Source of the DNA: Lachnospiraceae bacterium AM48-27BH
Lineage (GTDB): Bacteria; Bacillota; Clostridia; Lachnospirales; Lachnospiraceae
Direction: 5' to 3'
DNA length: 64,000 nt
Assembly: GCA_003478355.1 (NCBI GenBank)
Contig: QUFC01000006.1
Location: forward strand, 1 to 64,000
Each line of letters opens with the position of its first letter. The stretch's first letter is position 1. Position numbers and translations under genes: made by a program. Positions 1 through 8,747 of this stretch are shown here, piece by piece. The notes beneath the pieces are model-generated. The model saw nothing but the letters and a program-made list of their open reading frames with translations, ran no database searches and had not been told where the DNA came from.

Positions 1-180
1 TACTGGCTACTTATGTCACTGGCACATTTCATGTGTGCAGTGGGTACTGGTAGGTTCTGTTCGTTTGAAACTGGATATCACGAAATCTGTGATACCATTC
101 AGCTGGAAAAGTATCGTTATCTTTTTCAATGCGCAAAGGAAAGCAATGATTTTGATTCATTTATGAAATTCGCAGTGTAG
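1..180 (+). CDS. C-terminal part of a transposase-like protein (5' end outside window)
   Basis: The frame is open from base 1 to a TAG at 178-180 and encodes 59 residues beginning YWLLMSLAHF and ending in SFMKFAV. The hydrophobic start followed by a charged tail resembles the C-terminus of DDE transposases of the IS4-like type, but no catalytic residue lies in this piece, so the family call is inference. No second open frame continues into 181-286. That stretch is AT-rich and holds the upstream region of the next gene. The terminal inverted repeat of an insertion sequence was not recognised. Confidence 0.45.
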   Translation, partial: YWLLMSLAHFMCAVGTGRFCSFETGYHEICDTIQLEKYRYLFQCAKESNDFDSFMKFAV

Positions 181-286
181 TTTTGTGCAATTTTTCAAAT
201 TTGCTCATTTATAGTAATTTAAATAACTGTAAGACCCTAAGCGGTTACCAGGCAGTTATCATTTACAAATAGAGGGAGGATTCTCC

Positions 287-841
287 ATGATTCAGAAAGC
301 TGCAGAATTTGCTGCCCATGCTCATGCCGGTGCCTTGAGAAAAGGAAGTAAGCTTCCATATATTGTGCACCCAAGAGAGGTAGCTATGATCGTTGCAATG
401 ATGACAGAAGATCCGGAGGTGATCGCGGCGGCGTACCTTCATGATGTGATCGAGGATGCGGGAGTTCGTTATGAAGAACTGGAAGAGCAGTTTGGAAAGC
501 GGGTGGCAGATCTGGTGCAGGCAGAAAGTGAGAATAAGTTATTGACCTGGAAAGAGCGGAAGCAGGCCACCATTGACCGGATAAAGCACGCACCTGAAGA
601 TATGAAGATGATCGCGTTTGGAGATAAACTGAGCAATCTGCGCAGTACGGCCACGGACTATCTGATTATTGGGGAAGACCTCTGGAAGAAGTTTCATGAG
701 AAGGACAAGCGGATGCATGCCTGGTATTATGGCAGTATGGCAGAAGCCTTTCAGGAATTTGATCGATTCCCGTTTTACGAGGAATATCATATTCTGTGGA
801 ACCGAGTGTTCTGGGACATGAAGGAATATGGAAGGTTTTAA
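287..841 (+). CDS. HD-domain hydrolase of the RelA/SpoT (MESH1-like) type
   Basis: This 184-residue protein is a stand-alone HD metal-dependent phosphohydrolase. Visible metal ligands are His28 (VHPREV), His52-Asp53 (YLHDVIED) and Asp113 (GDKLSNL), the same arrangement as the hydrolase half of RelA/SpoT and of MESH1. No synthetase or TGS domain follows, so it would degrade (p)ppGpp or a related nucleotide rather than make it. GGGAGGA sits a suitable distance upstream of the ATG. The next gene (MATE exporter) starts 3 bases after the stop, so the two are probably cotranscribed. The substrate is inferred from the family, not shown by the sequence. Confidence 0.85.
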   Translation: MIQKAAEFAAHAHAGALRKGSKLPYIVHPREVAMIVAMMTEDPEVIAAAYLHDVIEDAGVRYEELEEQFGKRVADLVQAESENKLLTWKERKQATIDRIKHAPEDMKMIAFGDKLSNLRSTATDYLIIGEDLWKKFHEKDKRMHAWYYGSMAEAFQEFDRFPFYEEYHILWNRVFWDMKEYGRF

Positions 842-844
842 GGT

Positions 845-2164
845 ATGTTTACAAGAAAAGACTTAGTGAAGCTGCTGCTCCCCTTGATTGTGGAGCAGCT
901 TTTGGCTGTTTTGGTGGGAATGGCCGATGTGGTCATGGTAGCGGCAGTCGGGGAGACAGCGGTTTCCGGTGTTTCCCTGGTGGATTCCATCAGCATCCTG
1001 ATCATTCAGATGTTAGCTGCTCTGGCGACCGGTGGTTCTGTGGTCTGTGCCCAGTATATTGGTAAGAAACAGCCGGAGAATGCCTGCGAGGCAGCTGGCC
1101 AGCTGATCCTGATCACGACTATGGTGTCTGCGGTAATTGCAGTGGTTGCGCTGCTTGGTAATCGTCATCTGTTATCCATGATTTTTGGTAAAGTTGAGGA
1201 CAGTGTCATGGAAAATGCCCAGATTTATTTCTGGCTTTCCGCATTATCGTACCCATTTCTGGCAGTGTACAACTCCTGCGCTGCGTTGTACCGGGCTATG
1301 GGCAATTCCAAGGTTTCCATGTATGCCTCTTTAGTCATGAATGCCATCAATATCGCAGGAAATGCGATCTGTGTGTTTGGATTACATATGGGGGTTGAAG
1401 GTGTCGGTATTCCTACCTTGATATCCAGAGCCTTCGCTGCTATTCTGATGCTGTTTCTGATCCAGAGACCACAGAATGTGATCCGGATCCGCAATCTCCA
1501 GGAACTGCGGTTTAACGGAAGGATGATCGAAGACATCTTAAAAGTCGGTGTTCCAAACGGCATGGAAAATACCATGTTCCAGTTTGGCAAATTATTTTTG
1601 CAGAGTTTAGTGTCTTCTTTGGGAACCGTGGCAATCGCCAGCTATGCAGTTGCCAGTAATCTGGTAACCTTTGAATATCTGGTAGGCAACGCCATCGGTC
1701 TTGGTATCATCACCATTGTCGGTCAGTGCGTAGGCGCTGGTGAATGGGAACAGGCAAAGCAGTACACAAAAAAGCTGGTACTGGTCAACTATGCGGCTTT
1801 AGTGGTGATCTGTTCTCTTATGATCTTGTTCCGCAATCAGGTGGTGGGAATTTACAACCTGTCCCCGGAAGCGACCAGGACATCGGCAGAGATGCTGTTT
1901 GCCCATAGCCTTGCCATGGTGGTATGGCCGTTGGCATTCACCATTCCGTATTCTTTAAGAGCCAGCTTTGATGCGCCGTTTACCATGTATGTCTCTGTGG
2001 CGTCTATGTGGATTTTCCGGATCGCGTCCGCATATTTCTTTGTTAAGGTACTAAACTTAGGGGTTATGGGTGTCTGGTATGGTATGTATATCGACTGGGT
2101 ATTCCGTGGATTATTGTTTGTAAAACGCTTCCATCATTTTGGACAGAAGCGGAAAAATTTATAG
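845..2164 (+). CDS. MATE family multidrug/toxin exporter
   Basis: The 439-residue protein is hydrophobic throughout and is consistent with twelve membrane helices in two MATE halves. The N-terminus (LLLPLIVEQLLAVLVGMADVVMV) is typical of NorM/DinF-type Na+ or H+ coupled exporters. It follows the HD hydrolase with a 3-base gap and uses GGAAGG within the end of that gene as ribosome binding site. The substrate cannot be told from sequence. It is chromosomal, lies outside the ICE, and is unrelated to the ICE-borne MATE gene except by family. Confidence 0.9.
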   Translation: MFTRKDLVKLLLPLIVEQLLAVLVGMADVVMVAAVGETAVSGVSLVDSISILIIQMLAALATGGSVVCAQYIGKKQPENACEAAGQLILITTMVSAVIAVVALLGNRHLLSMIFGKVEDSVMENAQIYFWLSALSYPFLAVYNSCAALYRAMGNSKVSMYASLVMNAINIAGNAICVFGLHMGVEGVGIPTLISRAFAAILMLFLIQRPQNVIRIRNLQELRFNGRMIEDILKVGVPNGMENTMFQFGKLFLQSLVSSLGTVAIASYAVASNLVTFEYLVGNAIGLGIITIVGQCVGAGEWEQAKQYTKKLVLVNYAALVVICSLMILFRNQVVGIYNLSPEATRTSAEMLFAHSLAMVVWPLAFTIPYSLRASFDAPFTMYVSVASMWIFRIASAYFFVKVLNLGVMGVWYGMYIDWVFRGLLFVKRFHHFGQKRKNL

Positions 2165-2182
2165 AAAAGAGGAATTTAAGAA

Positions 2183-3204
2183 ATGTTATTTTTTGTAAAT
2201 GATTATTGTGAAGGTGCTCATGAGGCAATTTTGCGGCGCTTGGTAGAAACCAATATGGAGAAACTGCCAGGCTACGGTTTTGACAAATATACAGAGTCTG
2301 CCAAAGAAAAAATCCGCAATGCCTGTGGGTGTCCGGAGGCAGAAGTGTATCTGTTAGGAGGAGGAACCCAGACCAATGCCGTAGTGATCGCATCTATGTT
2401 AAACCGCTATGAAGGTGTGATCGCTGCAGAAACCGGTCATGTGAATGGTCATGAGGCCGGCGCTATTGAATATACCGGGCATAAAGTACTGGCTTTGCCT
2501 CAGGTAAATGGCAAGCTTCAGGCAGAGACAGTAAAGGCTTATGTAGAGCGTTTTTATGGAGATGCCAATCACGAACATATGGTATTTCCTGGAATGGTTT
2601 ACATTTCTCATCCAACGGAATATGGTACACTGTATACAAAAAAGGAACTGGAAGAATTATCTGCCGTGTGCAGACAGTATGAGATGCCGTTATTCTTGGA
2701 CGGGGCCCGCCTGGGATATGGACTGGTGAGCAAGGAAACGGATGTGACATTAGAGGATATTGCCAGACTGACGGATGTGTTTTATATCGGTGGAACGAAG
2801 GTAGGGGCACTGTGCGGTGAGGCTGTGGTGTTCCCGAAGAAAGCGCCAAAGTATTTTATGACCCTGGTGAAGCAGCAGGGAGCACTTTTGGCAAAAGGAA
2901 GACTGGCAGGTGTCCAGTTTGATACCTTATTTACAGACGATCTGTACTGTAAGATCAGTAAAAATGCCATTGAGACTGCAGATCGGTAAAACAGGCATTG
3001 AAAGAAAAAGGATATCAGTTCTTTATCGATTCTCCAACCAACCAGATTTTCATTGTCCTGGAAGACTGCCAGATGGAAGAACTGGGTAAAAAGGTGGAGT
3101 TTGGTTTCTGGGAGAAATATGACGAGAACCATACCGTTGTCCGTTTTGCAACAAGCTGGGGGACAAAAATGGAAGATATTGAAGAGCTGATTAGATTATT
3201 ATAA
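2183..3204 (+). pseudogene. Low-specificity threonine aldolase, frameshifted near 2986
   Basis: Residues 1-268 form most of a PLP-dependent threonine/beta-eliminating aldolase: GGGTQTN (60-66) binds phosphate, DGAR (183-186) holds the PLP-pyridine Asp, and Lys216 in YIGGTKVG is the Schiff-base lysine. The frame ends at a TAA after NAIETADR. The remaining about 70 residues (LKQALKEKGYQFF... through EELIRLL) continue in the -1 frame to 3204. Adding one base at the GGTAAAAC junction (about 2986) restores a normal-length protein of about 340 residues. It is the last gene before the ICE insertion. The lesion may be a true mutation or a base lost in sequencing. Confidence 0.85.
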
Positions 3205-3354
3205 GAAATGATTATTTGGAATTGGAACCAGAAGAATAGAAAAGTAAGTTATGTAAACAGGCGCAGGTCATAGAAATATGGCTTGCGTCTTTTTCTGTCT
3301 GGAAAAGAAGTGCCCACTGCGAAGTTGGCAAAATATAAGTTCACAAATTTTTCA

Positions 3355-3373
3355 CAAAAAATTAGCACTCAAC
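3355..3373 (+). repeat. attL core repeat (left half of a CIRCE operator)
   Basis: CAAAAAATTAGCACTCAAC is repeated exactly at 26886-26904. To its left is chromosomal sequence (TTCACAAATTTTTCACA), which resembles the leader of the clpB CIRCE promoter at 32.4 kb. To its right the sequence departs from a heat-shock promoter. This copy therefore keeps only TTAGCACTC, the left arm of the operator, with no right arm and no promoter. Confidence 0.88.
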
Positions 3374-3558
3374 TATTGTTATTGTGACGTTGGTTTTGTC
3401 TAGTTTCATATAGTCCCGTAACGCCCTAGTTACAAGGGTTTCACGGATTTTGAAAATTTGTAGCTGTTCATCAAAAATCGTCATTTTTCAGAAATTTGGG
3501 GTCAAAATTGGCGTCAGATAGCACACCAGAGAGAAAAATTAAATATTTTATAGACTAT
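3374..3558. other. Gene-free left terminal region of the ICE
   Basis: No reading frame with a ribosome binding site was found. The stretch is AT-rich and contains, at 3496-3517, TTGGGGTCAAAATTGGCGTCA. This resembles the TTGGTGTCAAAATGGTGTCAA word pair beside int at 26790, and is a candidate integrase arm-binding site. The 150 bases before attL (3205-3354) also hold no gene. Confidence 0.5.
3496..3517 (+). repeat. Candidate integrase arm-type (DR2-like) repeats, left end
   Basis: Two tandem GG(G/C)GTCA words spaced like the two GGTGTCAAA words at the right end (26790-26812). Tn916 Int binds short direct repeats near both ends through its N-terminal domain. The assignment here rests on position and on similarity between the two ends, not on a known consensus for this integrase. 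Confidence 0.45.
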
Positions 3559-3620
3559 GGAACGTACACTTTTGGCGTTCCTTTTCTATTTCCAGTCGTT
3601 CAGAAATGGACGGCTTTTTT
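3559..3620 (+). terminator. Tandem leader hairpins with U-tracts before the adhesin gene
   Basis: GGAACG (3559-3564) pairs with CGTTCC (3576-3581) and is followed by TTTTCTATTT. A second stem GTCGTTC (3595-3601) pairs with GGACGGC (3608-3614) and is followed by TTTTTT. Both lie between the ICE end and the start codon at 3653, so they look like transcription attenuators. Similar hairpin plus T-rich strings precede other ICE operons (13638, 8691, 12280). Confidence 0.55.
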
Positions 3621-3652
3621 CATACCCAAAATCGAAAGGAGAAAGAAGAAAT

Positions 3653-6600
3653 ATGAATAAGCTAGTAAAGCGATTGCTGACAGGAACGCTTGCTTTTGCA
3701 ACCATTCTCACGGCATTACCAGTGACGGCGGTTCATGCTTCCGGCAATCAATACTGGACAGAATCAGCAGAACGTGTCGGATACATTGAACACGTTATGA
3801 ATGATGGTTCTATCAAATCTACATTCAATGAGGGACACATGAAAGTTGAGGGCGAAACTGCCTACTGCGTGGACATCAACACCAATTTCAAGAATGGATA
3901 TAAAACACGTTCTGACGCAAGCACCCGTATGAGTAGCGATCAGATTGCAGACGTTGCTCTTTCCTTAGAGTACGTCAAGCAATATACCGCTTCTCATACG
4001 AACTTGAATTACAAACAAGGTTATCTGTTGGAACAGTGTGTTGTCTGGCAGAGATTGAGTGAACAACTCGGCTGGCAGTGCGACAACGTCAGAGCTTCCT
4101 ATAATGAAATCTCACAGGCAGTACAGAATGAAGTGTATGCTGGTGCGAAAGCATTTGTGAAAGCAAACAAAGGACGCTATGAATGTGGCGGTTACATTTA
4201 TACCGGCGAAGGACAGGACATCGGACAGTTTTGGGCAAAGTTAAATGTGGGAAATGCAAAGGTTAAAAAGACTTCTTCCAATCCCACGGTCACAGATGGC
4301 AACGCCAACTATTCCTTTGAGGGTGCGACATTTGGTGTCTATTCTGATAAGAGCTGTAACAGCCAGCTTGCCACACTTACTGCCGATGGAAACGGCGATA
4401 CCAAAGAAGTTGAGGTAAAAGCCGGAACAGTTTATATCAAAGAGCTTTCTGCTCCAAAGGGTTACAAGTTGGATTCTACTGTTCATTCCTTAAATGTGGA
4501 AGTTGGAAAAACAGCGACTTTGACTGTTGCTGATACTCCAAAAGTCACAGAAACTTTGATTGATTTATTTAAAATCGACATGGAAACAGGAAAATCCACT
4601 CCACAGGGAACTGCTTCTTTAGAGGGTGCAGAGTTTACATGGAGCTATTATGACGGATACTACAATGCAGACAATCTTCCTGCAAAGGCTACCCATACAT
4701 GGACAACTAAAACCGTTGCAGAAAAAGACCGTGACGGAACTATCCATTATGTATCCAGACTTGCCGACAGCTACAAAGTATCCGGCGACAGCTTCTATAC
4801 ACAGGACGGTAAGAATGTACTGCCACTTGGTACATTCACTGTCACAGAAACAAAAGCACCAAACGGCTACTTGTTAGACGGTGCATATATGCAGGCTGGC
4901 GATAAGTCTGAACAGATTAAGGGTTTATATGTAACACAGATTACCGAGGACGGCGACCTTGCCGTACTATCTGGAAGTAACCGGTTTTCCGTATCAGACA
5001 AGGTTATCCGTGGCGGTGTCAAAATTCAGAAACGAGATTTAGAAACGGGCGATACAAAGCCACAAGGAAGTGCCACTTTGAAAGATACTGCTTTTGACAT
5101 CATTTCCTTAAATGATAATTCTGTTTTGGTTGAGGGCAAGCTATACAAGAAAAATGAAGTGGTAAAAACAATTCGTACAGATATTGAGGGTGTCGCTTCT
5201 ACTTCTTCTGACCTCTTACCTTATGGAAAGTTTCGTATCGTTGAGAGTGAAGCTCCAAACGGATATTTGACAGACGGTGCAAAGCCGATTGATTTTACAA
5301 TCACAGAAAATGGAAAAATCGTGGACTTAACCGACAAAGCCCATTCTATCTACAATCAGATTAAGCGTGGAGATATTGAGGGCGTGAAAATCGGTGCAGG
5401 CACACACAAACGTCTTGCTGATGTTCCCTTTAGGATCACAAGCAAGACGACGGGGGAAAATCATGTTGTGGTAACTGATGATAACGGGCAGTTCTCCACT
5501 TCTGCTGAATGGGCTTCTCACAAGCATAATACTAACGCAGGCAAGACCAGTGAGGACGGTGTGTGGTTTGGAACTTCTGAACCAGACGACAGCAAGGGTG
5601 CATTACCTTATGATACATACATCATTGAAGAAATGAGTTGTGATAGCAACAAAGGCTTTGAACTTATCCCACCTTTTGAAATCGTGGTAGCAAGAAATAA
5701 TCTTGTGATTGATTTAGGGACTTTGACTGACGAATACGAAAAAGAAATCTCTATCCATACCACAGCGACCAGCAAAGACGGCGAAAAGACTATCCTTGCA
5801 GGAAAAGAGGTTACAATCGTTGATACTGTCAAATTAGACGGACTTACAAAAGGCACAAAGTATCAGTTGAAAGGCTGGCAGATGTTAAAGGAAGAAAACG
5901 CCGAGCTTATCATTGACGGGAAATGTGTAGAAAATGACTATACCTTTATTGCTGGTGATGAAGCTATGAAAGTAGAAATTGCTTATACATTCAATGCGTC
6001 CGAACTTGGCGGTAAAAATCTTGTTACCTTTGAAGAATTGTATGATTTAAGCAATCCAGAAGAACCCGTAAAAGTTGTGGAACATAAAGACATTGAGGAC
6101 GACGGGCAGACGGTACTTATCACAGAGCGTATCATCAAAATTCATACGACTGCTACCGATAAGGACGGCAATAAAGAACTTGAAGCAGGAAAAGACGTTA
6201 CAATCATTGATACCGTAACCTTAGAGGGCTTAGAAGTCGGTACACAGTACAAACTTGTGGGCTGGCAGATGTTGAAAGAAGAAAGTGCAGAGCTTCTTAT
6301 CAATGGAAAGCGTGTGGAAAGTGATTATATGTTTACCGCTGACAGCGAAACTATGAAAGTGGAAGTTGCTTTTACCTTTGACGCTACTTCCCTTGACGGC
6401 AAACAGCTTGTAACTTTTGAAGAATTGTACGATTTGAGCAATCCAGACGAACCGAAGAAAGTTACCGAACATAAGGATATTGAGGATAAGGGACAGACGA
6501 TTACTTTTAAGGAAAAGCCAGAAGAACCAGAGAAACCCGAAACACCACCGACACCAGAAAAGCCTAACAGACCTAGCGACAGTCCCAAAACGGGCGACAG

Positions 6601-6697
6601 TACAAATGTAATGGCATTTGTTGTGATGTTGCTTGCGTCTGCTGGTGGACTGGCTGGAACATATCTTTACAAACGCCGTAAAATGAAGAAATCATAA
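3653..6697 (+). CDS. Surface-anchored adhesin with thioester domain, SpaA-type and VaFE repeats
   Basis: The 1014-residue protein begins with a signal peptide (about 1-30). A thioester domain follows, with Cys72 (AYCVDI) and Gln128 (LLEQCVVW) as the likely Cys-Gln cross-link for covalent host attachment. Next come several SpaA/Cna-B-type beta domains containing the E-x-APxGY signature (ELSAPKGY, ETKAPNGY, ESEAPNGY). Two VaFE repeats of about 120 residues (KGWQMLKEE...LVTFEELYD) follow. The C-terminus has a sortase signal SPKTG, a membrane helix and KRRK. Start ATG 3653 is chosen because AAAGGAG precedes it and the signal peptide starts there. Tn916 itself lacks this gene; some clostridial relatives carry collagen-binding-type surface proteins. 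It probably aids mating contact or host colonisation (inference). Confidence 0.9.
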   Translation: MNKLVKRLLTGTLAFATILTALPVTAVHASGNQYWTESAERVGYIEHVMNDGSIKSTFNEGHMKVEGETAYCVDINTNFKNGYKTRSDASTRMSSDQIADVALSLEYVKQYTASHTNLNYKQGYLLEQCVVWQRLSEQLGWQCDNVRASYNEISQAVQNEVYAGAKAFVKANKGRYECGGYIYTGEGQDIGQFWAKLNVGNAKVKKTSSNPTVTDGNANYSFEGATFGVYSDKSCNSQLATLTADGNGDTKEVEVKAGTVYIKELSAPKGYKLDSTVHSLNVEVGKTATLTVADTPKVTETLIDLFKIDMETGKSTPQGTASLEGAEFTWSYYDGYYNADNLPAKATHTWTTKTVAEKDRDGTIHYVSRLADSYKVSGDSFYTQDGKNVLPLGTFTVTETKAPNGYLLDGAYMQAGDKSEQIKGLYVTQITEDGDLAVLSGSNRFSVSDKVIRGGVKIQKRDLETGDTKPQGSATLKDTAFDIISLNDNSVLVEGKLYKKNEVVKTIRTDIEGVASTSSDLLPYGKFRIVESEAPNGYLTDGAKPIDFTITENGKIVDLTDKAHSIYNQIKRGDIEGVKIGAGTHKRLADVPFRITSKTTGENHVVVTDDNGQFSTSAEWASHKHNTNAGKTSEDGVWFGTSEPDDSKGALPYDTYIIEEMSCDSNKGFELIPPFEIVVARNNLVIDLGTLTDEYEKEISIHTTATSKDGEKTILAGKEVTIVDTVKLDGLTKGTKYQLKGWQMLKEENAELIIDGKCVENDYTFIAGDEAMKVEIAYTFNASELGGKNLVTFEELYDLSNPEEPVKVVEHKDIEDDGQTVLITERIIKIHTTATDKDGNKELEAGKDVTIIDTVTLEGLEVGTQYKLVGWQMLKEESAELLINGKRVESDYMFTADSETMKVEVAFTFDATSLDGKQLVTFEELYDLSNPDEPKKVTEHKDIEDKGQTITFKEKPEEPEKPETPPTPEKPNRPSDSPKTGDSTNVMAFVVMLLASAGGLAGTYLYKRRKMKKS

Positions 6698-6935
6698 GGC
6701 GGTAACGGTATGAGGAAAGAAAAATCACGCTCTCCGCCGAAGCTGTCAAACGGCAGATTTTTGCTTATTCTGGCTTGTCTGCCTACAACCTGCAAGAACA
6801 CGGATAGTCAAGGGTGCGTAAGCATTGATTTTACCCTTTACTATCTGGGGGATTGCTGGTACTTTCCAAACCGCCAGAATAAGAAATCACAATTAAAAAA
6901 CTTATCAAATATAGAAAGAAACGAGGTAAAACAAT
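6698..6935. other. Spacer before the conjugation operon
   Basis: An open frame runs from 6710 to 6988, but it has no convincing ribosome binding site, overlaps the start of the DUF961 gene and has an unconvincing residue composition. The region is better read as leader DNA. It contains AAACGGCAGATTTTTGC and other short stem-forming stretches. Confidence 0.4.
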
Positions 6936-7262
6936 ATGGAGATGAAATATGTCGTGCCAGATATGGCACAGTCTTTTGGAACTCTTGAATTTGCAGGCGA
7001 AAGCGAGCCAGTCTTTGAAAGAGATAAAAATAATCGCAGGGTCTTAGCCAGACGAAGCTATAACCTTTATTCCGACGTACAGAAAGGCGAAAATGTTGTG
7101 GTAGAAATTCCCGTGCAGGCTGGCGAAAAGAAGTTCAAGTATGAGCAGAAAGTAAAACTTGTCAATCCGAAGTTATATGGCAGAGGTTACGCAATCGGGG
7201 ATATGGGACATACCGATTATGTATTAGTTGCTGATGATATTGTAGCAGTTGAAGAAAAGTAA
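6936..7262 (+). CDS. DUF961/YdcP family protein (Tn916 Orf23-like)
   Basis: This 108-residue protein (MEMKYVVPDMAQSFGTLEFAG...) matches the first conserved backbone gene of Tn916-type elements. Its family is small, soluble and conserved with the coupling ATPase and relaxase; it acts at an early stage of ICE DNA processing, and its exact biochemistry is not settled. GAGGTAAAACA lies before the ATG. It is followed after 15 bases by a paralogous DUF961 gene, and both are co-oriented with the transfer genes. Confidence 0.88.
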   Translation: MEMKYVVPDMAQSFGTLEFAGESEPVFERDKNNRRVLARRSYNLYSDVQKGENVVVEIPVQAGEKKFKYEQKVKLVNPKLYGRGYAIGDMGHTDYVLVADDIVAVEEK

Positions 7263-7277
7263 AGGAGTGACGAATTT

Positions 7278-7661
7278 ATGAGATTATCAAACGGGTTTGT
7301 TATTGACAAAGAGAAAACATTTGGAGAATTAAAATTTACAGCAGTGCGTGATGTGTTCTTACAAAATGAGGACGGGACACCGAGTACCCAGCTTAAAAAG
7401 CGTATCTATGATTTGAAGTGCAGTCTGCATGGTGGAATTATCCCCGTGTCCGTACCGCCAGAAGTACCGTTAAGGGAATTTCCTTACAATGCAGTCGTGG
7501 AGCTTGTCAATCCCGTAGCCGATACGGTATCACGAAAAACCTATACGGGTGCAGATGTGGACTGGTATGTAAAGGCAGAGGATATTGTGTTGAAGAATAA
7601 AGGCAACCAGAACGCAGGCAATCCACAGAATAATAACACGCAGGGACAACCGAAAAAATAG
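7278..7661 (+). CDS. DUF961/YdcP family protein (Tn916 Orf22-like)
   Basis: The 127-residue protein belongs to the same family as its upstream neighbour (shared core ...FKYEQ/REFPYNAVVELVNPV...). It has a Gln/Asn-rich disordered tail (NQNAGNPQNNNTQGQPKK). AAAGGAGTGA lies about 8 bases before the ATG. In Tn916 this gene directly precedes orf21; here a PadR-DUF1700 module is interposed, so transcription of the downstream transfer genes may depend on read-through or on a separate promoter. Confidence 0.88.
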   Translation: MRLSNGFVIDKEKTFGELKFTAVRDVFLQNEDGTPSTQLKKRIYDLKCSLHGGIIPVSVPPEVPLREFPYNAVVELVNPVADTVSRKTYTGADVDWYVKAEDIVLKNKGNQNAGNPQNNNTQGQPKK

Positions 7662-7710
7662 TAATTGATATACCTTTCAAAAAAAAGTGTTGTTCAATTA
7701 AAATATACTG

Positions 7711-7739
7711 TTGACATTCAATGTACTGTGTAGTACGAT
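7711..7739 (+). promoter_or_regulatory. Promoter and candidate PadR operator
   Basis: TTGACA (7711-7716), 17-bp spacer, TACGAT (7734-7739). The perfect palindrome GTACT-GTGT-AGTAC (7723-7736) covers the spacer and the edge of the -10, as expected for autorepression by the PadR protein encoded just downstream. GATATACCT(T/A)TCAA occurs on both sides (about 7666 and 7737) as an imperfect direct repeat. Confidence 0.65.
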
Positions 7740-7771
7740 ATACCTATCAAGAAAACAGTGAGGTGAACAAC

Positions 7772-8104
7772 ATGAACTTAGACAAATGGAAATCTCAAAT
7801 AGTGCGAGGTACATTGGAATATTGTATTTTGCTAATGCTGGATAAAAAAGTATATTATGGGTATGAGATTTTACAAGAATTGAGCAAATATCCTATAATT
7901 ACTTCTACGGAAAGTACAGTATATCCATTGTTAAGAAGATTACAAAAGGAAAACTACTTGCAATCAACTTGGCAAGAGTCCACAGAGGGCTTGCCACCTC
8001 GTAAGTATTATTCATTAACACCAGACGGAAAAAATTATCTGGACGCTATGAATACTGAATGGGAAAATTTATTAAATGCTATGTCTGATTTGAAAGGAGA
8101 ATAA
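7772..8104 (+). CDS. PadR family transcriptional regulator
   Basis: A 110-residue winged-helix protein with the PadR signature: RGTLEYCILLMLDKKVYYGYEILQEL, then STVYPLLRRLQKENYL in the recognition helix and wing, and PRKYYSLTPDGK. The ATG at 7772 is preferred over the upstream one because GAGGTGA sits 8 bases before it. It starts a two-gene operon with a DUF1700 membrane protein 4 bases downstream. PadR-DUF1700 pairs are widespread in Firmicutes and usually sense envelope or compound stress. This pair is extra to the Tn916 backbone. Confidence 0.9.
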   Translation: MNLDKWKSQIVRGTLEYCILLMLDKKVYYGYEILQELSKYPIITSTESTVYPLLRRLQKENYLQSTWQESTEGLPPRKYYSLTPDGKNYLDAMNTEWENLLNAMSDLKGE

Positions 8105-8108
8105 AATT

Positions 8109-8675
8109 ATGAATACTACGTTTGAAAAATACTTAGATACTATTGATAAATGTTTGAAACCACTTCCAACTTCTGAACGTGTTGATATTGTAAAGGAAAT
8201 AAAAGGCTCTATTTTAGAAATGGAAAGCGAAAACCTCTCAACAGAACAAATTTTAACTAGATTAGGAAAGCCAAAAGACCTTGCAAAAGCCTATCTTGGA
8301 GATTTACTTGCAAAGGAAAACGGTTTTAGCTGGAACAGATTTTTAACAGTTTGTGCTTTTTATAGCTTAGTAGGTTTTTCTGGATTGTTTGTAATACCAG
8401 TTTTAGTTATTGTTGCACCTACTTTTATTCTGTGTGGTGTTGCTTCTGCTGTATTAGGGATTATAAAATTAGTAGATTATTTATTACATTTGAATATTCC
8501 TTATGTAGATTATATTGGTTTTCAATTTGGAAATACAGCTTTAAGCCCTATCCCAGTATTTATCTTATCACTAATCACGGGGATAATCTTGTTCTTATTA
8601 GGACGAGGTGCATGGAAGTTATTGATTACCTATTGCAAAGGTATTAGTAAAACTAAAAACAATTTATCAATTTAA
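8109..8675 (+). CDS. DUF1700 family membrane protein
   Basis: 188 residues. A helical N-terminal region of about 65 residues (FEKYLDTIDKCLKPLPTSERVDIVKEIKGSI...LGKPKDLAKAYLGDL) is the conserved DUF1700/HAAS-like part found next to PadR regulators. About four hydrophobic segments follow. It probably works with PadR in sensing or responding to membrane stress, as in other PadR-DUF1700 operons (inference). AAAGGAG ends the PadR gene and serves as ribosome binding site. Both genes look more AT-rich than the flanking transfer genes, which fits later acquisition. Confidence 0.85.
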   Translation: MNTTFEKYLDTIDKCLKPLPTSERVDIVKEIKGSILEMESENLSTEQILTRLGKPKDLAKAYLGDLLAKENGFSWNRFLTVCAFYSLVGFSGLFVIPVLVIVAPTFILCGVASAVLGIIKLVDYLLHLNIPYVDYIGFQFGNTALSPIPVFILSLITGIILFLLGRGAWKLLITYCKGISKTKNNLSI

Positions 8676-8690
8676 TATGTATGTGTATTT

Positions 8691-8721
8691 AAGCAGTTAG
8701 TCTTAGGATTGACTGCTTTTT
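8691..8721 (+). terminator. Hairpin with U-tract, first of two near-identical copies
   Basis: AAGCAGT (8691-8697) pairs with ACTGCTT and is followed by TTT. The intervening loop TAGTCTTAGGATTG is repeated with one change at 12280-12311. It lies between the DUF1700 gene and the FtsK gene and may act as terminator of the PadR module or as attenuator of the transfer operon. Confidence 0.65.
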
Positions 8722-8747
8722 CACACCCAGAAAGGATTGATTGATTT

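Noticed and set aside
845-2164. MATE gene as part of the ICE
   Set aside because: It lies outside the 19-bp repeat ends and is coupled to the chromosomal HD gene.
6710-6988. 92-codon open frame in the ICE leader
   Set aside because: No convincing ribosome site, overlaps the DUF961 start, no recognisable domain.
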